64,000 nt of DNA from Ga0077555 sp050187415 (GCA_050187415.1 JBFWXN010000017.1:1-64000), one strand, 5' to 3'; shown: positions 53,823-63,827, counted from the first letter of the stretch. Translations and numbers: made by a program. The notes: generated from the letters alone by a model not told the origin.

Positions 53823-53876
53823 CGGACCTCCGCATCTCATGAGTCGCCGGCGATTGCTGTCATTACCCTCTCGATC

Positions 53877-54434
53877 TCAACGGGTCATGCCTGGGGCACC
53901 GGCGGGAACATCGTAGAAGGAAAGCGTCATCGCTACGCTTGTATAAAATCCCATCAATGTGATGACATCGGTGATGCCTACGTGACCGAGGGCAGCAACG
54001 GCACGGTCATAGATGCCCTTCGGGGTCCAACGCGCGTTGGCGAGGCAGATCGCCATCTCATATATGATCTGCTCGCGCGTGTCGGTGAATGAGGTCGGCA
54101 GGCCGCAGAGAATGGCCTCAACCTTTTCAGCTGTAAGCCCTGCCGCCTTGCCCGCGCGCTCGTGGGCATTGGTCGGATAGGCAGAGCCCCATTTGGCGAG
54201 GACGACATTGACAGCGATCTCGCGCTCACGCTCGCTCAGAGAGTAGCCAGTGCGGAAGTGTGCGCCGAGCGGCGCCATCACCTTGGCGAGCTTCGGATTG
54301 TGCACGTAGATCTTGTTCGGTCCGGGCAATCGGCCGCGCGTCTCGATCAACAGGCGGTAGGCGTCCTGCTGCTCGGGCGTCATCTCGTGGTAGGGGATCT
54401 CGGCATAGCGTCCGAATGTCGGCGTCTCGGCCAT
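53877..54434 (-). CDS. Carboxymuconolactone decarboxylase-family protein
   Basis: 185 residues from ATG 54434. FRTGYSLSEREREIAVNVVLAKWGSAYPTNAHERAGKAAGL is the CMD helix motif, but AhpD-type CxxC Cys are absent (SAYPTNAH), so it is more like the decarboxylase branch. Beside a metallo-beta-lactamase-fold hydrolase and an amidohydrolase, it fits an aromatic or ring-cleavage pathway (inference). Confidence 0.85.
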   Translation of the reverse strand: MAETPTFGRYAEIPYHEMTPEQQDAYRLLIETRGRLPGPNKIYVHNPKLAKVMAPLGAHFRTGYSLSEREREIAVNVVLAKWGSAYPTNAHERAGKAAGLTAEKVEAILCGLPTSFTDTREQIIYEMAICLANARWTPKGIYDRAVAALGHVGITDVITLMGFYTSVAMTLSFYDVPAGAPGMTR

Positions 54435-54547
54435 GGGGCAGTCTCCGTTTGCGAAGCTGACGATGGTGGCTTGAGAATGAAGGTGGGCGGCGCTGGAGCC
54501 CGCATTGCGGCGGCGTAAATGGACTGGCAAGCCGTACGGCGACACGC

Positions 54548-55435
54548 TCAGGTGAAATTCATCTGGTAGCTCGCAGGCACCCAACGATAGCCGTGGCTCA
54601 TCTTGTCGACGTAACCGAATGCCGGAAACGGCATATGGAAGCCGATGGCGAGACACTTGTCATGGCTGACCATGTCGAGCACGCGCACGCGGGTGGCCAC
54701 CGCCTGTGCCTTGTCATGATCGAAATGGACTTCCCACCTCGGCTGCTGCAACGACATGACGTGATGATTGGTGACGTCCGCCCACAGGAACAATCGCTGA
54801 CCCTGGCTTTCGACGTTGAACGCCAGCAGACCCGGCGAATGGCCAAATGCCTCGACCGCCGTAATACCGGGTGACACCGTGCTCCCTTCCTTAATGAAGA
54901 TGGATCTCTCGGCGAAGGGCAGGCAGACCTTGAGGAAGCCGTCGCGTGTCGGCACGCGCCAGTCGGGCACGTCGTCGCCCTTTTTCCAGTAGTCAAACTC
55001 GCGCTGACCGAACACCGTGCGCGCGTTCGGAAATGCCGGCTTGCCGTCCTCCATGAGGCCGAGAAAATGATCGGGATGGCAATGCGTGATGACGACGACG
55101 TCGACCTGATCGGGTTTGTAACCCGCCGTGGCCATGGCTTTGAGCATTGAGCCGGCGCCCGCCTGTCGCCTGGCGGCGCCATTGCCGGTATCGAACAGGA
55201 TGAGCTCGGCGCCCGTGTTGATCATGGAACAGGTGAAGGAATTTTCGAACTTATCGGATGGCAGGTGGTTGGCCGCGCAGTGGGCCGCCACGGTTTCCGT
55301 CGTCTGGTCGATTGCGAATGGCGGTCGCGGTCCCTTCATGTGCACCGCGCCGTCGTGCAGCTGAATAATGTCGAAGCCGCCAAGTCTGAAGCGCCAGAAA
55401 TTGGGCCGGGCAAGACCCAGTATCGGTGCAGGCAT
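54548..55435 (-). CDS. Metallo-beta-lactamase-fold hydrolase
   Basis: 295 residues. Metal motif THCHPDH, then GHSPG, WADVTN and the final His in GFHMPFPAF. A typical MBL lactonase/hydrolase layout similar to AHL-lactonase-like proteins. No signal peptide, so cytoplasmic. 113 nt upstream of the CMD gene on the same strand. Confidence 0.88.
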   Translation of the reverse strand: MPAPILGLARPNFWRFRLGGFDIIQLHDGAVHMKGPRPPFAIDQTTETVAAHCAANHLPSDKFENSFTCSMINTGAELILFDTGNGAARRQAGAGSMLKAMATAGYKPDQVDVVVITHCHPDHFLGLMEDGKPAFPNARTVFGQREFDYWKKGDDVPDWRVPTRDGFLKVCLPFAERSIFIKEGSTVSPGITAVEAFGHSPGLLAFNVESQGQRLFLWADVTNHHVMSLQQPRWEVHFDHDKAQAVATRVRVLDMVSHDKCLAIGFHMPFPAFGYVDKMSHGYRWVPASYQMNFT

Positions 55436-55619
55436 GAGGCGCCACCTCCTGTTTTGCTGACATGCGTAAACATCTGACGAAATTAGTCCGCGCGATAAAC
55501 CTCAGCGAGCCACGCCGGCAGCGCTCCGGCTGGCCATGGAGGCACCGGCTTCTGGCGATCGGGCTCCAGGTCGTAGTAGGCTTGCACCGGCGGCGAGAGG
55601 CAACGCAGAGGGCGTCAAG

Positions 55620-56714
55620 ATGCCGATCACGACTGAAACGCGCACCCTCGGCAACGTCGGCATAGCCTTTGTCGGTTGCGATGTTTCCGCTGGGCCTAGC
55701 GCGAGCACCGGTGTCGACGAGACTACCCATGCTCACTCGCACCCGCGCTGGGAGGTTGTCATTGCCGGCAAGCGGATCAAAACCGTCGACGTGCACGCCC
55801 ACTGCATCGTCCCTGACGCCGCGAAAGTGATCAATCACCCGCTCGAGTCCCCTGGCCTGCTTTGGTCGGATCTCGGGACGCGCCTCGCACACATGGACCA
55901 GTCAGGCGTCGACATCCAGGCACTTAGCATCAACCCGTTTTGGTACCGAGCCAACCGCGACGAAGCCGAGCAGCTGATCAAAGTGCAAAATGAGAGCTTG
56001 GCCGGCTTTTGCGCTAGTCAAGCTGATCGATTTGTCGGATTTGCAACTGCTGCGCTGCAGTTTCCCAACCTCGCCGCACAGCAGGTCGAGCATGCCGTCA
56101 AGAATCTCGGATTCCGAGGGGTCGGGGTTGGTGGCAGCGTCGCCGGCGAGGAACTGGCGAACCCAAAATTCCACCCGTTTTGGGCGAAGTGCGAGGAACT
56201 CGGCGTGCTGGTGTTCATGCACCCGTTAGGTACCCGCGAACTGGAGCCGAGCGGCCGGCTCGCCGGCAACGGCTTGCTTACCAATACCATCGGCAATCCG
56301 CTCGAAACCACCATCGCGCTGTCGCACCTCATTTTCGAGGGAACGCTCGACCGCTTCCCGGGGCTCAAGATCTGCGCCGCGCACGGCGGTGGATTCCTGC
56401 CATCCTACGCCAATCGTTCAGACGCCGTGATCAAGACCTTCCCTGACCGGGTTGGGCCTCTACCCAAAATGAAACCGACGGACTACCTGCGCAACGGCCA
56501 ACTTTACTTCGACACGATCATGTTCACGGAAGAGGCCATGCGCCACCTGATCGCCGAGGTCGGGATCGAGCACGTGGTCATGGGCACCGACTACCCATTC
56601 CCATGGAATACGGCGCCAGTTGACCACATTCTGTCGATCTGCGGAGTGAGCGACGCCGACAAGATTGCTTTGCTCGGAGGCACGGCGGCAAGGCTGCTCG
56701 GGATCAAGGGCTGA
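55620..56714 (+). CDS. Amidohydrolase, ACMSD-like
   Basis: 364 residues from ATG 55620 (AGAGGG upstream; earlier in-frame starts are unsupported). VDVHAHCIVP (metal HxH), FMHPLG, AAHGGGFLP and GTDYPFPW (metal Asp). Amidohydrolase_2 family includes decarboxylases of ACMS, gamma-resorcylate and 5-carboxyvanillate. Divergent from the MBL-CMD genes. Likely a decarboxylase on an aromatic or semialdehyde (inference). Confidence 0.88.
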   Translation: MPITTETRTLGNVGIAFVGCDVSAGPSASTGVDETTHAHSHPRWEVVIAGKRIKTVDVHAHCIVPDAAKVINHPLESPGLLWSDLGTRLAHMDQSGVDIQALSINPFWYRANRDEAEQLIKVQNESLAGFCASQADRFVGFATAALQFPNLAAQQVEHAVKNLGFRGVGVGGSVAGEELANPKFHPFWAKCEELGVLVFMHPLGTRELEPSGRLAGNGLLTNTIGNPLETTIALSHLIFEGTLDRFPGLKICAAHGGGFLPSYANRSDAVIKTFPDRVGPLPKMKPTDYLRNGQLYFDTIMFTEEAMRHLIAEVGIEHVVMGTDYPFPWNTAPVDHILSICGVSDADKIALLGGTAARLLGIKG

Positions 56715-56970
56715 GCCGCTCACGACAACTCGTGAAACAACCTTGTTGCAAGCCACCTCCGTCTCGTCATTCATACGAAGTTGGAAGACGACGCGCCTAA
56801 CCGAAGACGAAGGGAAGTACGGCGGCATCCACGCCAATCCGCCGCCGGACCCTACGCGCCGTCTCCGGCTTCGTTAGCCAGATCGATGACATTGCCCGAA
56901 GAACGTCCGCTGGCCCCACCTCGCCCACAGGTTTGCTCCCGAACCTTGATGCAGCACGAGATAAAGGACT

Positions 56971-57062
56971 TGGCGGAGAGGGGGGGATTCGAACCCCCGA
57001 GACCGGTCACCCAGTCTGCCGCATTTCGAGTGCGGTGCGATCGACCACTCTGCCACCTCTCC
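56971..57062 (-). tRNA. tRNA-Ser (anticodon CGA)
   Basis: 92 nt including encoded CCA. Acceptor GGAGAGG pairs with CCTCTCC. Anticodon stem CCGCA/TGCGG holds loop CTCGAAA, so anticodon CGA (codon UCG). A long variable arm (as in class II Ser) and T-loop TTCGAAT are present. Confidence 0.95.
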
Positions 57063-57294
57063 TGGCCTGCTCCGGTTGCGATCGGTCGAGGCGCGAGGCG
57101 CGCTCTGAATCGACTTCCGGTATCGGCTCGGGGCTTCTAAGCGATACGGCGGGCAGAGGCAAGGCCGTCTTCGGAACGAGGCCGGGGCGCTTCAGGCGGC
57201 ACCGAGCGCCGTTCGCCGGTTGACGGACATGCCGCGATGGGCAGAGCATCGGGACGTGCTGTCCATCCTTCCCATCCGTCAAGGAACCGAGCCC

Positions 57295-58044
57295 ATGTCC
57301 ACGCTCACTGGCCGTGTCGCAATCGTCACGGGCTCCGCCCGAAACATCGGCCGCGCAACGGCCCTGATGCTGGCGCGTGAGGGGGCAGCCGTAATGGTAC
57401 ACGCCCGCAGCGACGCCGACGGCGTCGCCGAGACGGTCGGGCAACTCGAGGCAGCCGGCGGAGCGGCCGAGAGCCATCTCGCGGATCTGTCGACAGAGGC
57501 GGGGGCCGAGGGCCTTGTCGCGGCGGCGGTGGCGAAACTCGGGCGCGTCGATATCCTCGTCAACAATGCCGCGGTCCGGCGCAATACGCCGATCACCGAG
57601 ATGTCGCTTGCCGAATGGCGCGAAGTGCTCGGCGCCAGCCTCGACGCCTCGTTCCTGATGACCCGCGCGGTGGTGCCTCACATGATGGCCGGCAAATGGG
57701 GACGGATCGTCAACCTGGGCGGGATCTCGATGTTCAGCGGCCTCGCGGGACGCGCGCACGTGTCGGCCGCGAAGGCGGGGATGGTCGGCATGACGCGATC
57801 GCTCGCCTCGGAACTCGGGCCGCACGGCATCACGGTCAATGTTGTTGCGCCCGGCGCCATCGCCACCCAGAGAGGTGCGGCGGCCGGCGCCAGGCCAGGC
57901 GGATCACACGCCTCCGGCCTGCCGGTCGGGCGAGACGGCCGTCCGGAGGAAATCGCGCACATGGTGACGATGCTGTGCAGCCCGGATGCGGCCTATACGA
58001 CGGGGCAGACGATCGAGGTGAACGGCGGACGGCACTACTCGTGA
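57295..58044 (+). CDS. SDR-family protein lacking the catalytic Ser and Tyr
   Basis: 249 residues from ATG 57295, with AAGGA 9 nt upstream. NAD-binding TGSARNIGRA, NNAAVRRNTPI, and the end ITVNVVAPGAIATQ, typical of FabG-like SDRs. Where FabG has NxGS and YxxxK, this reads NLGG and VSAAK, so Ser and Tyr are Gly and Val; Lys is kept. It may be an atypical reductase or a non-catalytic binder. Confidence 0.86.
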   Translation: MSTLTGRVAIVTGSARNIGRATALMLAREGAAVMVHARSDADGVAETVGQLEAAGGAAESHLADLSTEAGAEGLVAAAVAKLGRVDILVNNAAVRRNTPITEMSLAEWREVLGASLDASFLMTRAVVPHMMAGKWGRIVNLGGISMFSGLAGRAHVSAAKAGMVGMTRSLASELGPHGITVNVVAPGAIATQRGAAAGARPGGSHASGLPVGRDGRPEEIAHMVTMLCSPDAAYTTGQTIEVNGGRHYS

Positions 58045-58162
58045 CCGGCCCGATGCGGGTCAAAATCCTGCCGCGAGACGATCTCACGTTTCCTTGAGCT
58101 TCAAGGTCCCTCGCCCGCGTGCGACAAGACCTCACTAACGAGCCAACCGATGGAGCCGAGCC

Positions 58163-58810
58163 ATGCCCCTCGACATCGCCCTGCGTCTTACTCGTGCTGC
58201 CGCGATCGGAGCTGCCATGCTCATGCTAGCGGCACCCGCGCTTGCTCGCGACAGTGTTCGTCCCGGCCAGCCGGCACCCGATTTCACCGCCACCGATACG
58301 AACGGCACGCCGGTGACGCTCGGCAGCCTCAAAGGCAAGACAGTCGTCCTCGAGTGGACGAACCACGATTGTCCCTATGTCCGCAAGCACTACGGCACCG
58401 GCACCATGCAGAAGCTTCAGAGCGACGCGACGAGCGATGGCGTCATCTGGCTCACGGTCATCTCGTCTGCACCGGGCCATCAGGGCTACGTGTCGGACCT
58501 GGAGGCGGAGAAGCTCACGAGCGACCGGAAAGCCGCTCCGTCGGGCGTGCTTCTCGATGGCGACGGCAAGGTCGGCCGGCTCTACGGTGCCAGCACCACA
58601 CCGCATATGTTCGTGATCGACAAGACCGGGGCGCTCGCCTACATGGGCGCCATCGACGACAAGCCGTCCACGGCCCCCGACACCGTGAAGACGGCGCGAC
58701 CCTACGTCCGGGAGGCGCTGGCGGCATTGCGTGAGGGCAAGGCGGTGGCCGCGCCCGCGTCGACCCGACCCTACGGCTGCTCGGTGAAGTACGGCGCCGC
58801 TCGGGGCTGA
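58163..58810 (+). CDS. Exported thioredoxin-fold protein (redoxin)
   Basis: 215 residues, GGAG 7 nt before ATG. Signal peptide (IGAAMLMLAAPALA). GQPAPDFTATDTNGTPVTLGSLKGKTVVLEWTNHDCPYVRKHYG is a redoxin start, with a Cys in WTNHDCP and a second Cys near the C-terminus (YGCSVKY). Periplasmic, thiol peroxidase- or disulfide-like; a CxxC pair is absent. Confidence 0.86.
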   Translation: MPLDIALRLTRAAAIGAAMLMLAAPALARDSVRPGQPAPDFTATDTNGTPVTLGSLKGKTVVLEWTNHDCPYVRKHYGTGTMQKLQSDATSDGVIWLTVISSAPGHQGYVSDLEAEKLTSDRKAAPSGVLLDGDGKVGRLYGASTTPHMFVIDKTGALAYMGAIDDKPSTAPDTVKTARPYVREALAALREGKAVAAPASTRPYGCSVKYGAARG

Positions 58811-58983
58811 TCCGCGCGATCGACCGCGTCCGCCCGGAAATTGCCCGGCGTTCGCGTGAGCAGCGCGGTTGGCGATGTCCGACCAAAACGACGAAGTGGC
58901 GAGCGCCGCTTCCGCGGCCCGCTCGTGTGCAATCGGCGCGGCTTGTGCCTCGTTCGGCGATCCGCGCGATCAGACGACGCGCT

Positions 58984-59961
58984 TCAATTCCATTTCATGA
59001 CCTGCACAACGGCCGGTCCAAGAATGACGATGAACAGCACGGGCAGGAAGAAGATGATCATGGGCACGGTGAGCTTCGGCGGCAGAGCGGCGGCCTTCTT
59101 CTCGGCTTCCGACATGCGCGCGTCGCGATTTTCCTTGGCCATGACGCGGAGCGCCTGGCCGACCGGCGTACCATAGCGCTCGGCCTGGATCAGCGCGGTG
59201 GCAACGGCCTTGATGCCCGGCAGGCCGGTGCGCTTGCCCAGATTCTCGAACGCGGTGCGGCGGTCCTGCAAGTAGGACAGCTCGGCGGTCGTCAGGCTGA
59301 GCTCCTCGGCGAGTTCCAGCGACTGGGTCGCCACCTCCTTCGAGACCTTGCCGAACGCGGCTTCCGTCGACATGCCCGCCTGGACGCAGATGAGGAGCAT
59401 GTCGAGGCTGTCGGGGAAGGCCTGACCGATGGATGCCTGACGGCGCTGCACCAAGTTCTGGATGATCATGTTGGGCAGGTAGAAGCCCAGATAGCCGGCT
59501 CCGATGGCCATTCCGAATTTGACGATGGGCGGATACTGGAAGTTCGAAAACGCGAACAGATAGACCAGCGCGATAATGGCCACGATGATGGGCGCGACCA
59601 CGCGGAAGAACATGTAGGCGACCAGCGGCGCCTGGCCGCGCAGGCCCGCCATCTTGAGCTTGTTCTTGACCTCTTCGGATTCGAACGTCGCGCGCAAGTT
59701 GAAGAGGTTCACGATCTGCTGCTGGAAGCCTTTCGGGGCCTGCCGCAACCGGCCGCCACCGCCGCTTTCCTTGGCGAGATCGGCGAGGCGTTGAGCGCGG
59801 ACCTTGTCGCGCTCGGTGGCCATCACCTTCATGCGCTGCCCCATGCGGTCCTTTTGCAGGACGGGCATGGCGATCGTCAGAACGGTGACGAAGGTGGCGA
59901 TCGACACCAGCAGCATCACCATGAACTGCGGCCGCACCAGGGCTTCTATCAGATCGAACAC
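58984..59961 (-). CDS. tadC: Tad pilus inner-membrane protein TadC
   Basis: 325 residues from GTG 59961 (GAGG 6 nt upstream); a TTG at 59997 gives 12 more residues without a better site. T2SF domain: AFPDSLDMLLICVQAGMSTEAAFGKVSKEVATQSLELAEEL, followed by helices near both ends. Part of the platform for Flp pilus assembly with TadB. Confidence 0.92.
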   Translation of the reverse strand: MFDLIEALVRPQFMVMLLVSIATFVTVLTIAMPVLQKDRMGQRMKVMATERDKVRAQRLADLAKESGGGGRLRQAPKGFQQQIVNLFNLRATFESEEVKNKLKMAGLRGQAPLVAYMFFRVVAPIIVAIIALVYLFAFSNFQYPPIVKFGMAIGAGYLGFYLPNMIIQNLVQRRQASIGQAFPDSLDMLLICVQAGMSTEAAFGKVSKEVATQSLELAEELSLTTAELSYLQDRRTAFENLGKRTGLPGIKAVATALIQAERYGTPVGQALRVMAKENRDARMSEAEKKAAALPPKLTVPMIIFFLPVLFIVILGPAVVQVMKWN

Positions 59962-60037
59962 GGCTCGCCTCGTCTTGTTTCGGTCAGCCAGCGGCAATGG
60001 AAAGGCTGCGACGCCGCCTGACGGCGGCCTCGCGCGG

Positions 60038-61051
60038 CTAGTATTTGAAGTTGATCATCTTGCGCATCACGAGGATGCCGCACGTCATCCAGAATGCGGC
60101 GATCATCAGCATGAAGTTGCCGGTCTTCGTGTGGAACAGCAGCATGATGTAATCAGGCGTCGTAGCGTAGACCATCGTCATCACGAGGAACGGCAGGGAG
60201 CCGAGCACGGCCGCGGATGCCTTGGCCTCCGCGGAGAGCGCACTGACCTTCATCGCCAGCTTCTTGCGGTCGCGCAGAACACCCGAGAGGTTACCCAGCG
60301 CCTCGGAAAGATTGCCGCCCGCCTGCTGCTGGATGCCGATGACGATGGCGAAAAACTTCACCTCGGCCAACGGCATGCGCTTCATCGTGCGCTCGAAGCA
60401 ATCCTGAAGTGGTACGCCCACCCGGCTCTGCTCGACGATGTCCTGGAACTCCTCGCGGATGGGAGACGGACTCTCACGCGCAATGATACCGAGACACTCG
60501 TTGAGCGGAAGGCCGGACTTCACGCCGCGCACGATGACGTCGATGGCATTGGCAAACTCTGAGGTAAACTTTTTTTGACGCCTCTTGGTCAGGAACGACA
60601 GCACCCATCGTGGCAGGCCAAGTCCGCCGGCGAACGCGGCCGCGATCGAGATGAGCGGCGTCATCCCGATCGTCGAAAAGAACGTGACGACGCCGACGAT
60701 GACAGCGGCGCTGGCGCTGGCGATCCAGAAAGCGTTGGGCGTGATATCGAGGCCCGCCCGCTCCAGGCGAAGGCGCAGCGATACCTTTTCGCGGGCTTTC
60801 TGGCGGTCCTCGATTTCCTTCAGGGTGTCGGCGACCTGCCGGCGGCGGTTGTGCAGCTCATCGTCGCGAGCGCGGGCCTGGGCGCGATTGGTGCGATTCT
60901 CGGTAACGCCGTGCATGCGCTTGTCGCGCTTCACCTCGCCCGACAGATAGGGATTGAGGAACAGGAAGATGGCCGCAGCCGCCGACACCGCGATAATGGT
61001 GCCGAGCAGGATCTGCATCGTTTCGGGCGACAACTCAGGCATATCATTCAC
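60038..61051 (-). CDS. tadB: Tad pilus inner-membrane protein TadB
   Basis: 337 residues. N-terminal helix, then NAIDVIVRGVKSGLPLNECLGIIARESPSPIREEFQDIVEQSRVGVPLQDCFERTMKRMPLAEVKFFAIVIGIQQQAGGNLSEALGNLSGVLRDRKKL, the T2SF/GspF core. GTG start at 61051 overlaps the cpaF stop by 8 nt. Platform partner of TadC. Confidence 0.93.
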   Translation of the reverse strand: MNDMPELSPETMQILLGTIIAVSAAAAIFLFLNPYLSGEVKRDKRMHGVTENRTNRAQARARDDELHNRRRQVADTLKEIEDRQKAREKVSLRLRLERAGLDITPNAFWIASASAAVIVGVVTFFSTIGMTPLISIAAAFAGGLGLPRWVLSFLTKRRQKKFTSEFANAIDVIVRGVKSGLPLNECLGIIARESPSPIREEFQDIVEQSRVGVPLQDCFERTMKRMPLAEVKFFAIVIGIQQQAGGNLSEALGNLSGVLRDRKKLAMKVSALSAEAKASAAVLGSLPFLVMTMVYATTPDYIMLLFHTKTGNFMLMIAAFWMTCGILVMRKMINFKY

Positions 61052-62504
61052 CCATCGTATTGCCGTACTCGTCGCGCACCTCGCTCGACGCGAGCGCGTG
61101 CGTCAGCCGGTCGGTCTCGCCGTAGTACTCGGCGCGCTCCCAGAAGCGCGGCCGGGCAATACCCGTCGAGCGGTGTCGGCCGACGATCCGGCCATGCGCG
61201 TCCTCACCGGTGATTTCGAAAACCAGCAGGTTCTGCAGCGTGACCACCTCGCCTTCCATGCCCACCACCTCGGTGACGTGCGTGATCTTGCGCGAGCCGT
61301 CGCGCAGGCGCGACGCCTGGACGATGATGTCGACGGAGCCGGTGATCATCTCGCGGATGGTCTTGGTGGGGAGCGTGAAGCCGCCCATCATGATCATCGA
61401 TTCCATTCGACTGATCGCCTCGCGCGGGCTGTTGGCGTGCAGCGTGCCCATCGAGCCGTCGTGACCGGTATTCATCGCCTGCAGCAGATCGAAGGCTTCC
61501 GGTCCGCGCACCTCGCCGACGATGATCCGCTCGGGGCGCATGCGCAGGCAGTTCCTGACGAGATCACGCATCGTGATTTGGCCTTCGCCCTCGAGGTTCG
61601 GCGGGCGCGTCTCGAGGCGGACGACGTGCGGCTGCTGGAGCTGGAGCTCCGCCGAGTCCTCGCAGGTGATGATGCGCTCGTCGAGGTCGATGGTCGACGA
61701 GAGACAATTGAGCAGGGTGGTCTTGCCCGAGCCCGTGCCGCCCGACACGATAACGTTGCAGCGCACGCGGCCGATGATCTCGAGCAACGTCTTGCCCGCC
61801 GGCGAGATCGAGCCGAATTTGACGAGCTGCTCGAGACGCAGGCGATCCTTCTTGAATTTACGGATGGTGAGCGCGGGACCGTCGATGGCGAGAGGCGGCG
61901 CGATCACGTTGACGCGCGAGCCGTCGGGAAGACGCGCGTCGCAGATGGGGCTCGATTCGTCGACGCGGCGGCCCACCTGGCTCACGATGCGCTGGCAGAT
62001 GTTCATGAGCTGCGCATTGTCGGCGAAGCGCACACCGGTCTTCTGCACCTTGCCGTTGACTTCGATGAAGGTGGTGGCCGCTCCGTTGACCATGATGTCG
62101 GCGATATCATCGCGCGCAAGCAGCGGCTCCAGCGGTCCGTAGCCCAGGACGTCGTTACAGATGTCCTCGAGGAGCTCTTCCTGCTCCGCGATCGACATGA
62201 CGACATTCTTGAGCTGGATGATCTCGCTGACGATGTCGCGGATTTCCTCGCGCGCGGCTGCCGTCTCCAACTTTGCAAGCTGCGTCAGGTCGATCGTGTC
62301 GATCAGTGCATTGAAGACCGTGGTCTTGACGTCATAGTACTCTTCCGAATGCTTGCGCTGGGGCTCTATCTGCTCCGGACGCGGGGGCGCCGGCGTCGCG
62401 ACAGGCTTGGCCTCGGCAGGCGCTTTCGGAACCGCCTGCACGACCACCTGCTGGGTCGTTGGGCGGCGCGGGGGGGCTGCCTCGTTCGATCGCCTTCCGA
62501 ACAT
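61044..62504 (-). CDS. cpaF: Tad pilus secretion ATPase CpaF/TadA
   Basis: 486 residues, GGAG 8 nt before ATG. VSGGTGSGKTTLLNCL (Walker A), IITCEDSAELQL (Asp box), MRPERIIVGEVRGPEAFDLLQAMNTGHDGSMGTLHANS (Walker B/His box), and the N-terminal CpaF region VNGKVQKTGVRF. Hexameric ATPase driving pilin assembly. Confidence 0.96.
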   Translation of the reverse strand: MFGRRSNEAAPPRRPTTQQVVVQAVPKAPAEAKPVATPAPPRPEQIEPQRKHSEEYYDVKTTVFNALIDTIDLTQLAKLETAAAREEIRDIVSEIIQLKNVVMSIAEQEELLEDICNDVLGYGPLEPLLARDDIADIMVNGAATTFIEVNGKVQKTGVRFADNAQLMNICQRIVSQVGRRVDESSPICDARLPDGSRVNVIAPPLAIDGPALTIRKFKKDRLRLEQLVKFGSISPAGKTLLEIIGRVRCNVIVSGGTGSGKTTLLNCLSSTIDLDERIITCEDSAELQLQQPHVVRLETRPPNLEGEGQITMRDLVRNCLRMRPERIIVGEVRGPEAFDLLQAMNTGHDGSMGTLHANSPREAISRMESMIMMGGFTLPTKTIREMITGSVDIIVQASRLRDGSRKITHVTEVVGMEGEVVTLQNLLVFEITGEDAHGRIVGRHRSTGIARPRFWERAEYYGETDRLTHALASSEVRDEYGNTMGE

Positions 62505-62516
62505 CGTCGGGACTCC

Positions 62517-63818
62517 TTACCGCTTGATCTTGAAGCGCTCGAGAATTGGCGCGAGGGCCGACTTCTTCTCGACACGGGTTTCGCGACGCCCTGTGACGGC
62601 GAGGGCAACGTCGCGGAAGTTCTGGACAGACTTGGCTTTCGGCGACGTCTCCTCGACCATCTGGCCGTTGTTTGCCGCCTGCCCGAACGTCTCGGCATCG
62701 AACTCGATGACCGAGCAGGCCTTGAGACCGAGAGCCTGCTCGAAATCCTTGACCGGGATCTCGGGGCGCTTGGGAACGCCTTGCATGTTGATGACCAGAT
62801 GCGGCGGCCGGTCGTTCTGGCGCACCTGCTTCAGGAGGTCGATCAGGTTTTTGGTATTGCGAAGGCTGGCAAGATCCGGCGTCGCGGTGACAACGATCTC
62901 GTCGGCCTGCGTCAGGATGCGCTTCGACCAGGACGTCCACACATGCGGCAGGTCGACGGTCACGTAGGGCACGTTCTGGCGCACGACATCGAGCACGATA
63001 TCGCAGCTATCGGCGGTCAGGTCGTAGTCGCGATCAAGCGTGCCGGGAGCGGCAAAGATCGACAAATGCTCGGAGCATTTGGTGAGCAGGCGATCGAGCA
63101 GCACCTCGTCCAATCGTTCCGGGCTGCCGAGCGCCTCGGCGATGCCTTGCACGGGATCCTGGTTGAAATCGAGGCCTGCCGTACCGAACGCGAGATCGAG
63201 ATCGGCGATGACGACGCTTGCCCTCAAGAGCTCGGAAATGCACCACGACGCGTTGTGGCAGACGGTCGACGATCCGATGCCGCCTTTCGCACCCACAAAT
63301 GCGATGATGTGCCCGACGGGGTCGGAATTCGGATCGTTATAGAGGTTCGAGATGGACTCCATGATCTGCATCGGTGCGACCGGGCCGATCAGGTATTCGG
63401 CGACACCCCGCTTCAGCAGCTCGCGGTAGAGCAGCACATCGTTCGCAATGCCGACTACAATCACCTTGGTGCCGGCGTCACAGGACTCGGCGAGCCGATC
63501 GAGCTGGCCGATCAGGTCGCCGCCGCGCAGGGACGACTCGACGATAATCAGGTTCGGCGTAGGACTTTCCTGATAGTGAGCGACGGCCGCCTCGATACCA
63601 CCCATGTGCGCCGAGACGTGCGCCTTGGAAAGGCGCCGATCGTCGGCGGCGACCTGAACTGCCTCGGCGGTGGACGGATTCTCGCAGAATGCCTGGATCG
63701 AGATGCGCGGAATCGGACGGGCCCGGTCGACGTGACTCTCGTCGGACCTGTCGTCGATCATTGCGAGCTCGCGGCTCGGTGCCTCAGAAGCCATGTTTTG
63801 CGCCTTCTTGCTCGTCAT
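62517..63818 (-). CDS. cpaE: Pilus localisation protein CpaE/TadZ
   Basis: 433 residues. N-terminal receiver-like domain (PNLIIVESSLRGGDLIGQLDRLAESCD), then a MinD/ParA-like ATPase with a divergent P-loop FVGAKGGIGSST and VIADLDLAFGTAGLDF. The long N-terminus precedes it. 12 nt before cpaF. Directs the pilus complex to a pole. Confidence 0.92.
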   Translation of the reverse strand: MTSKKAQNMASEAPSRELAMIDDRSDESHVDRARPIPRISIQAFCENPSTAEAVQVAADDRRLSKAHVSAHMGGIEAAVAHYQESPTPNLIIVESSLRGGDLIGQLDRLAESCDAGTKVIVVGIANDVLLYRELLKRGVAEYLIGPVAPMQIMESISNLYNDPNSDPVGHIIAFVGAKGGIGSSTVCHNASWCISELLRASVVIADLDLAFGTAGLDFNQDPVQGIAEALGSPERLDEVLLDRLLTKCSEHLSIFAAPGTLDRDYDLTADSCDIVLDVVRQNVPYVTVDLPHVWTSWSKRILTQADEIVVTATPDLASLRNTKNLIDLLKQVRQNDRPPHLVINMQGVPKRPEIPVKDFEQALGLKACSVIEFDAETFGQAANNGQMVEETSPKAKSVQNFRDVALAVTGRRETRVEKKSALAPILERFKIKR

Positions 63819-63827
63819 TCAATCCGA

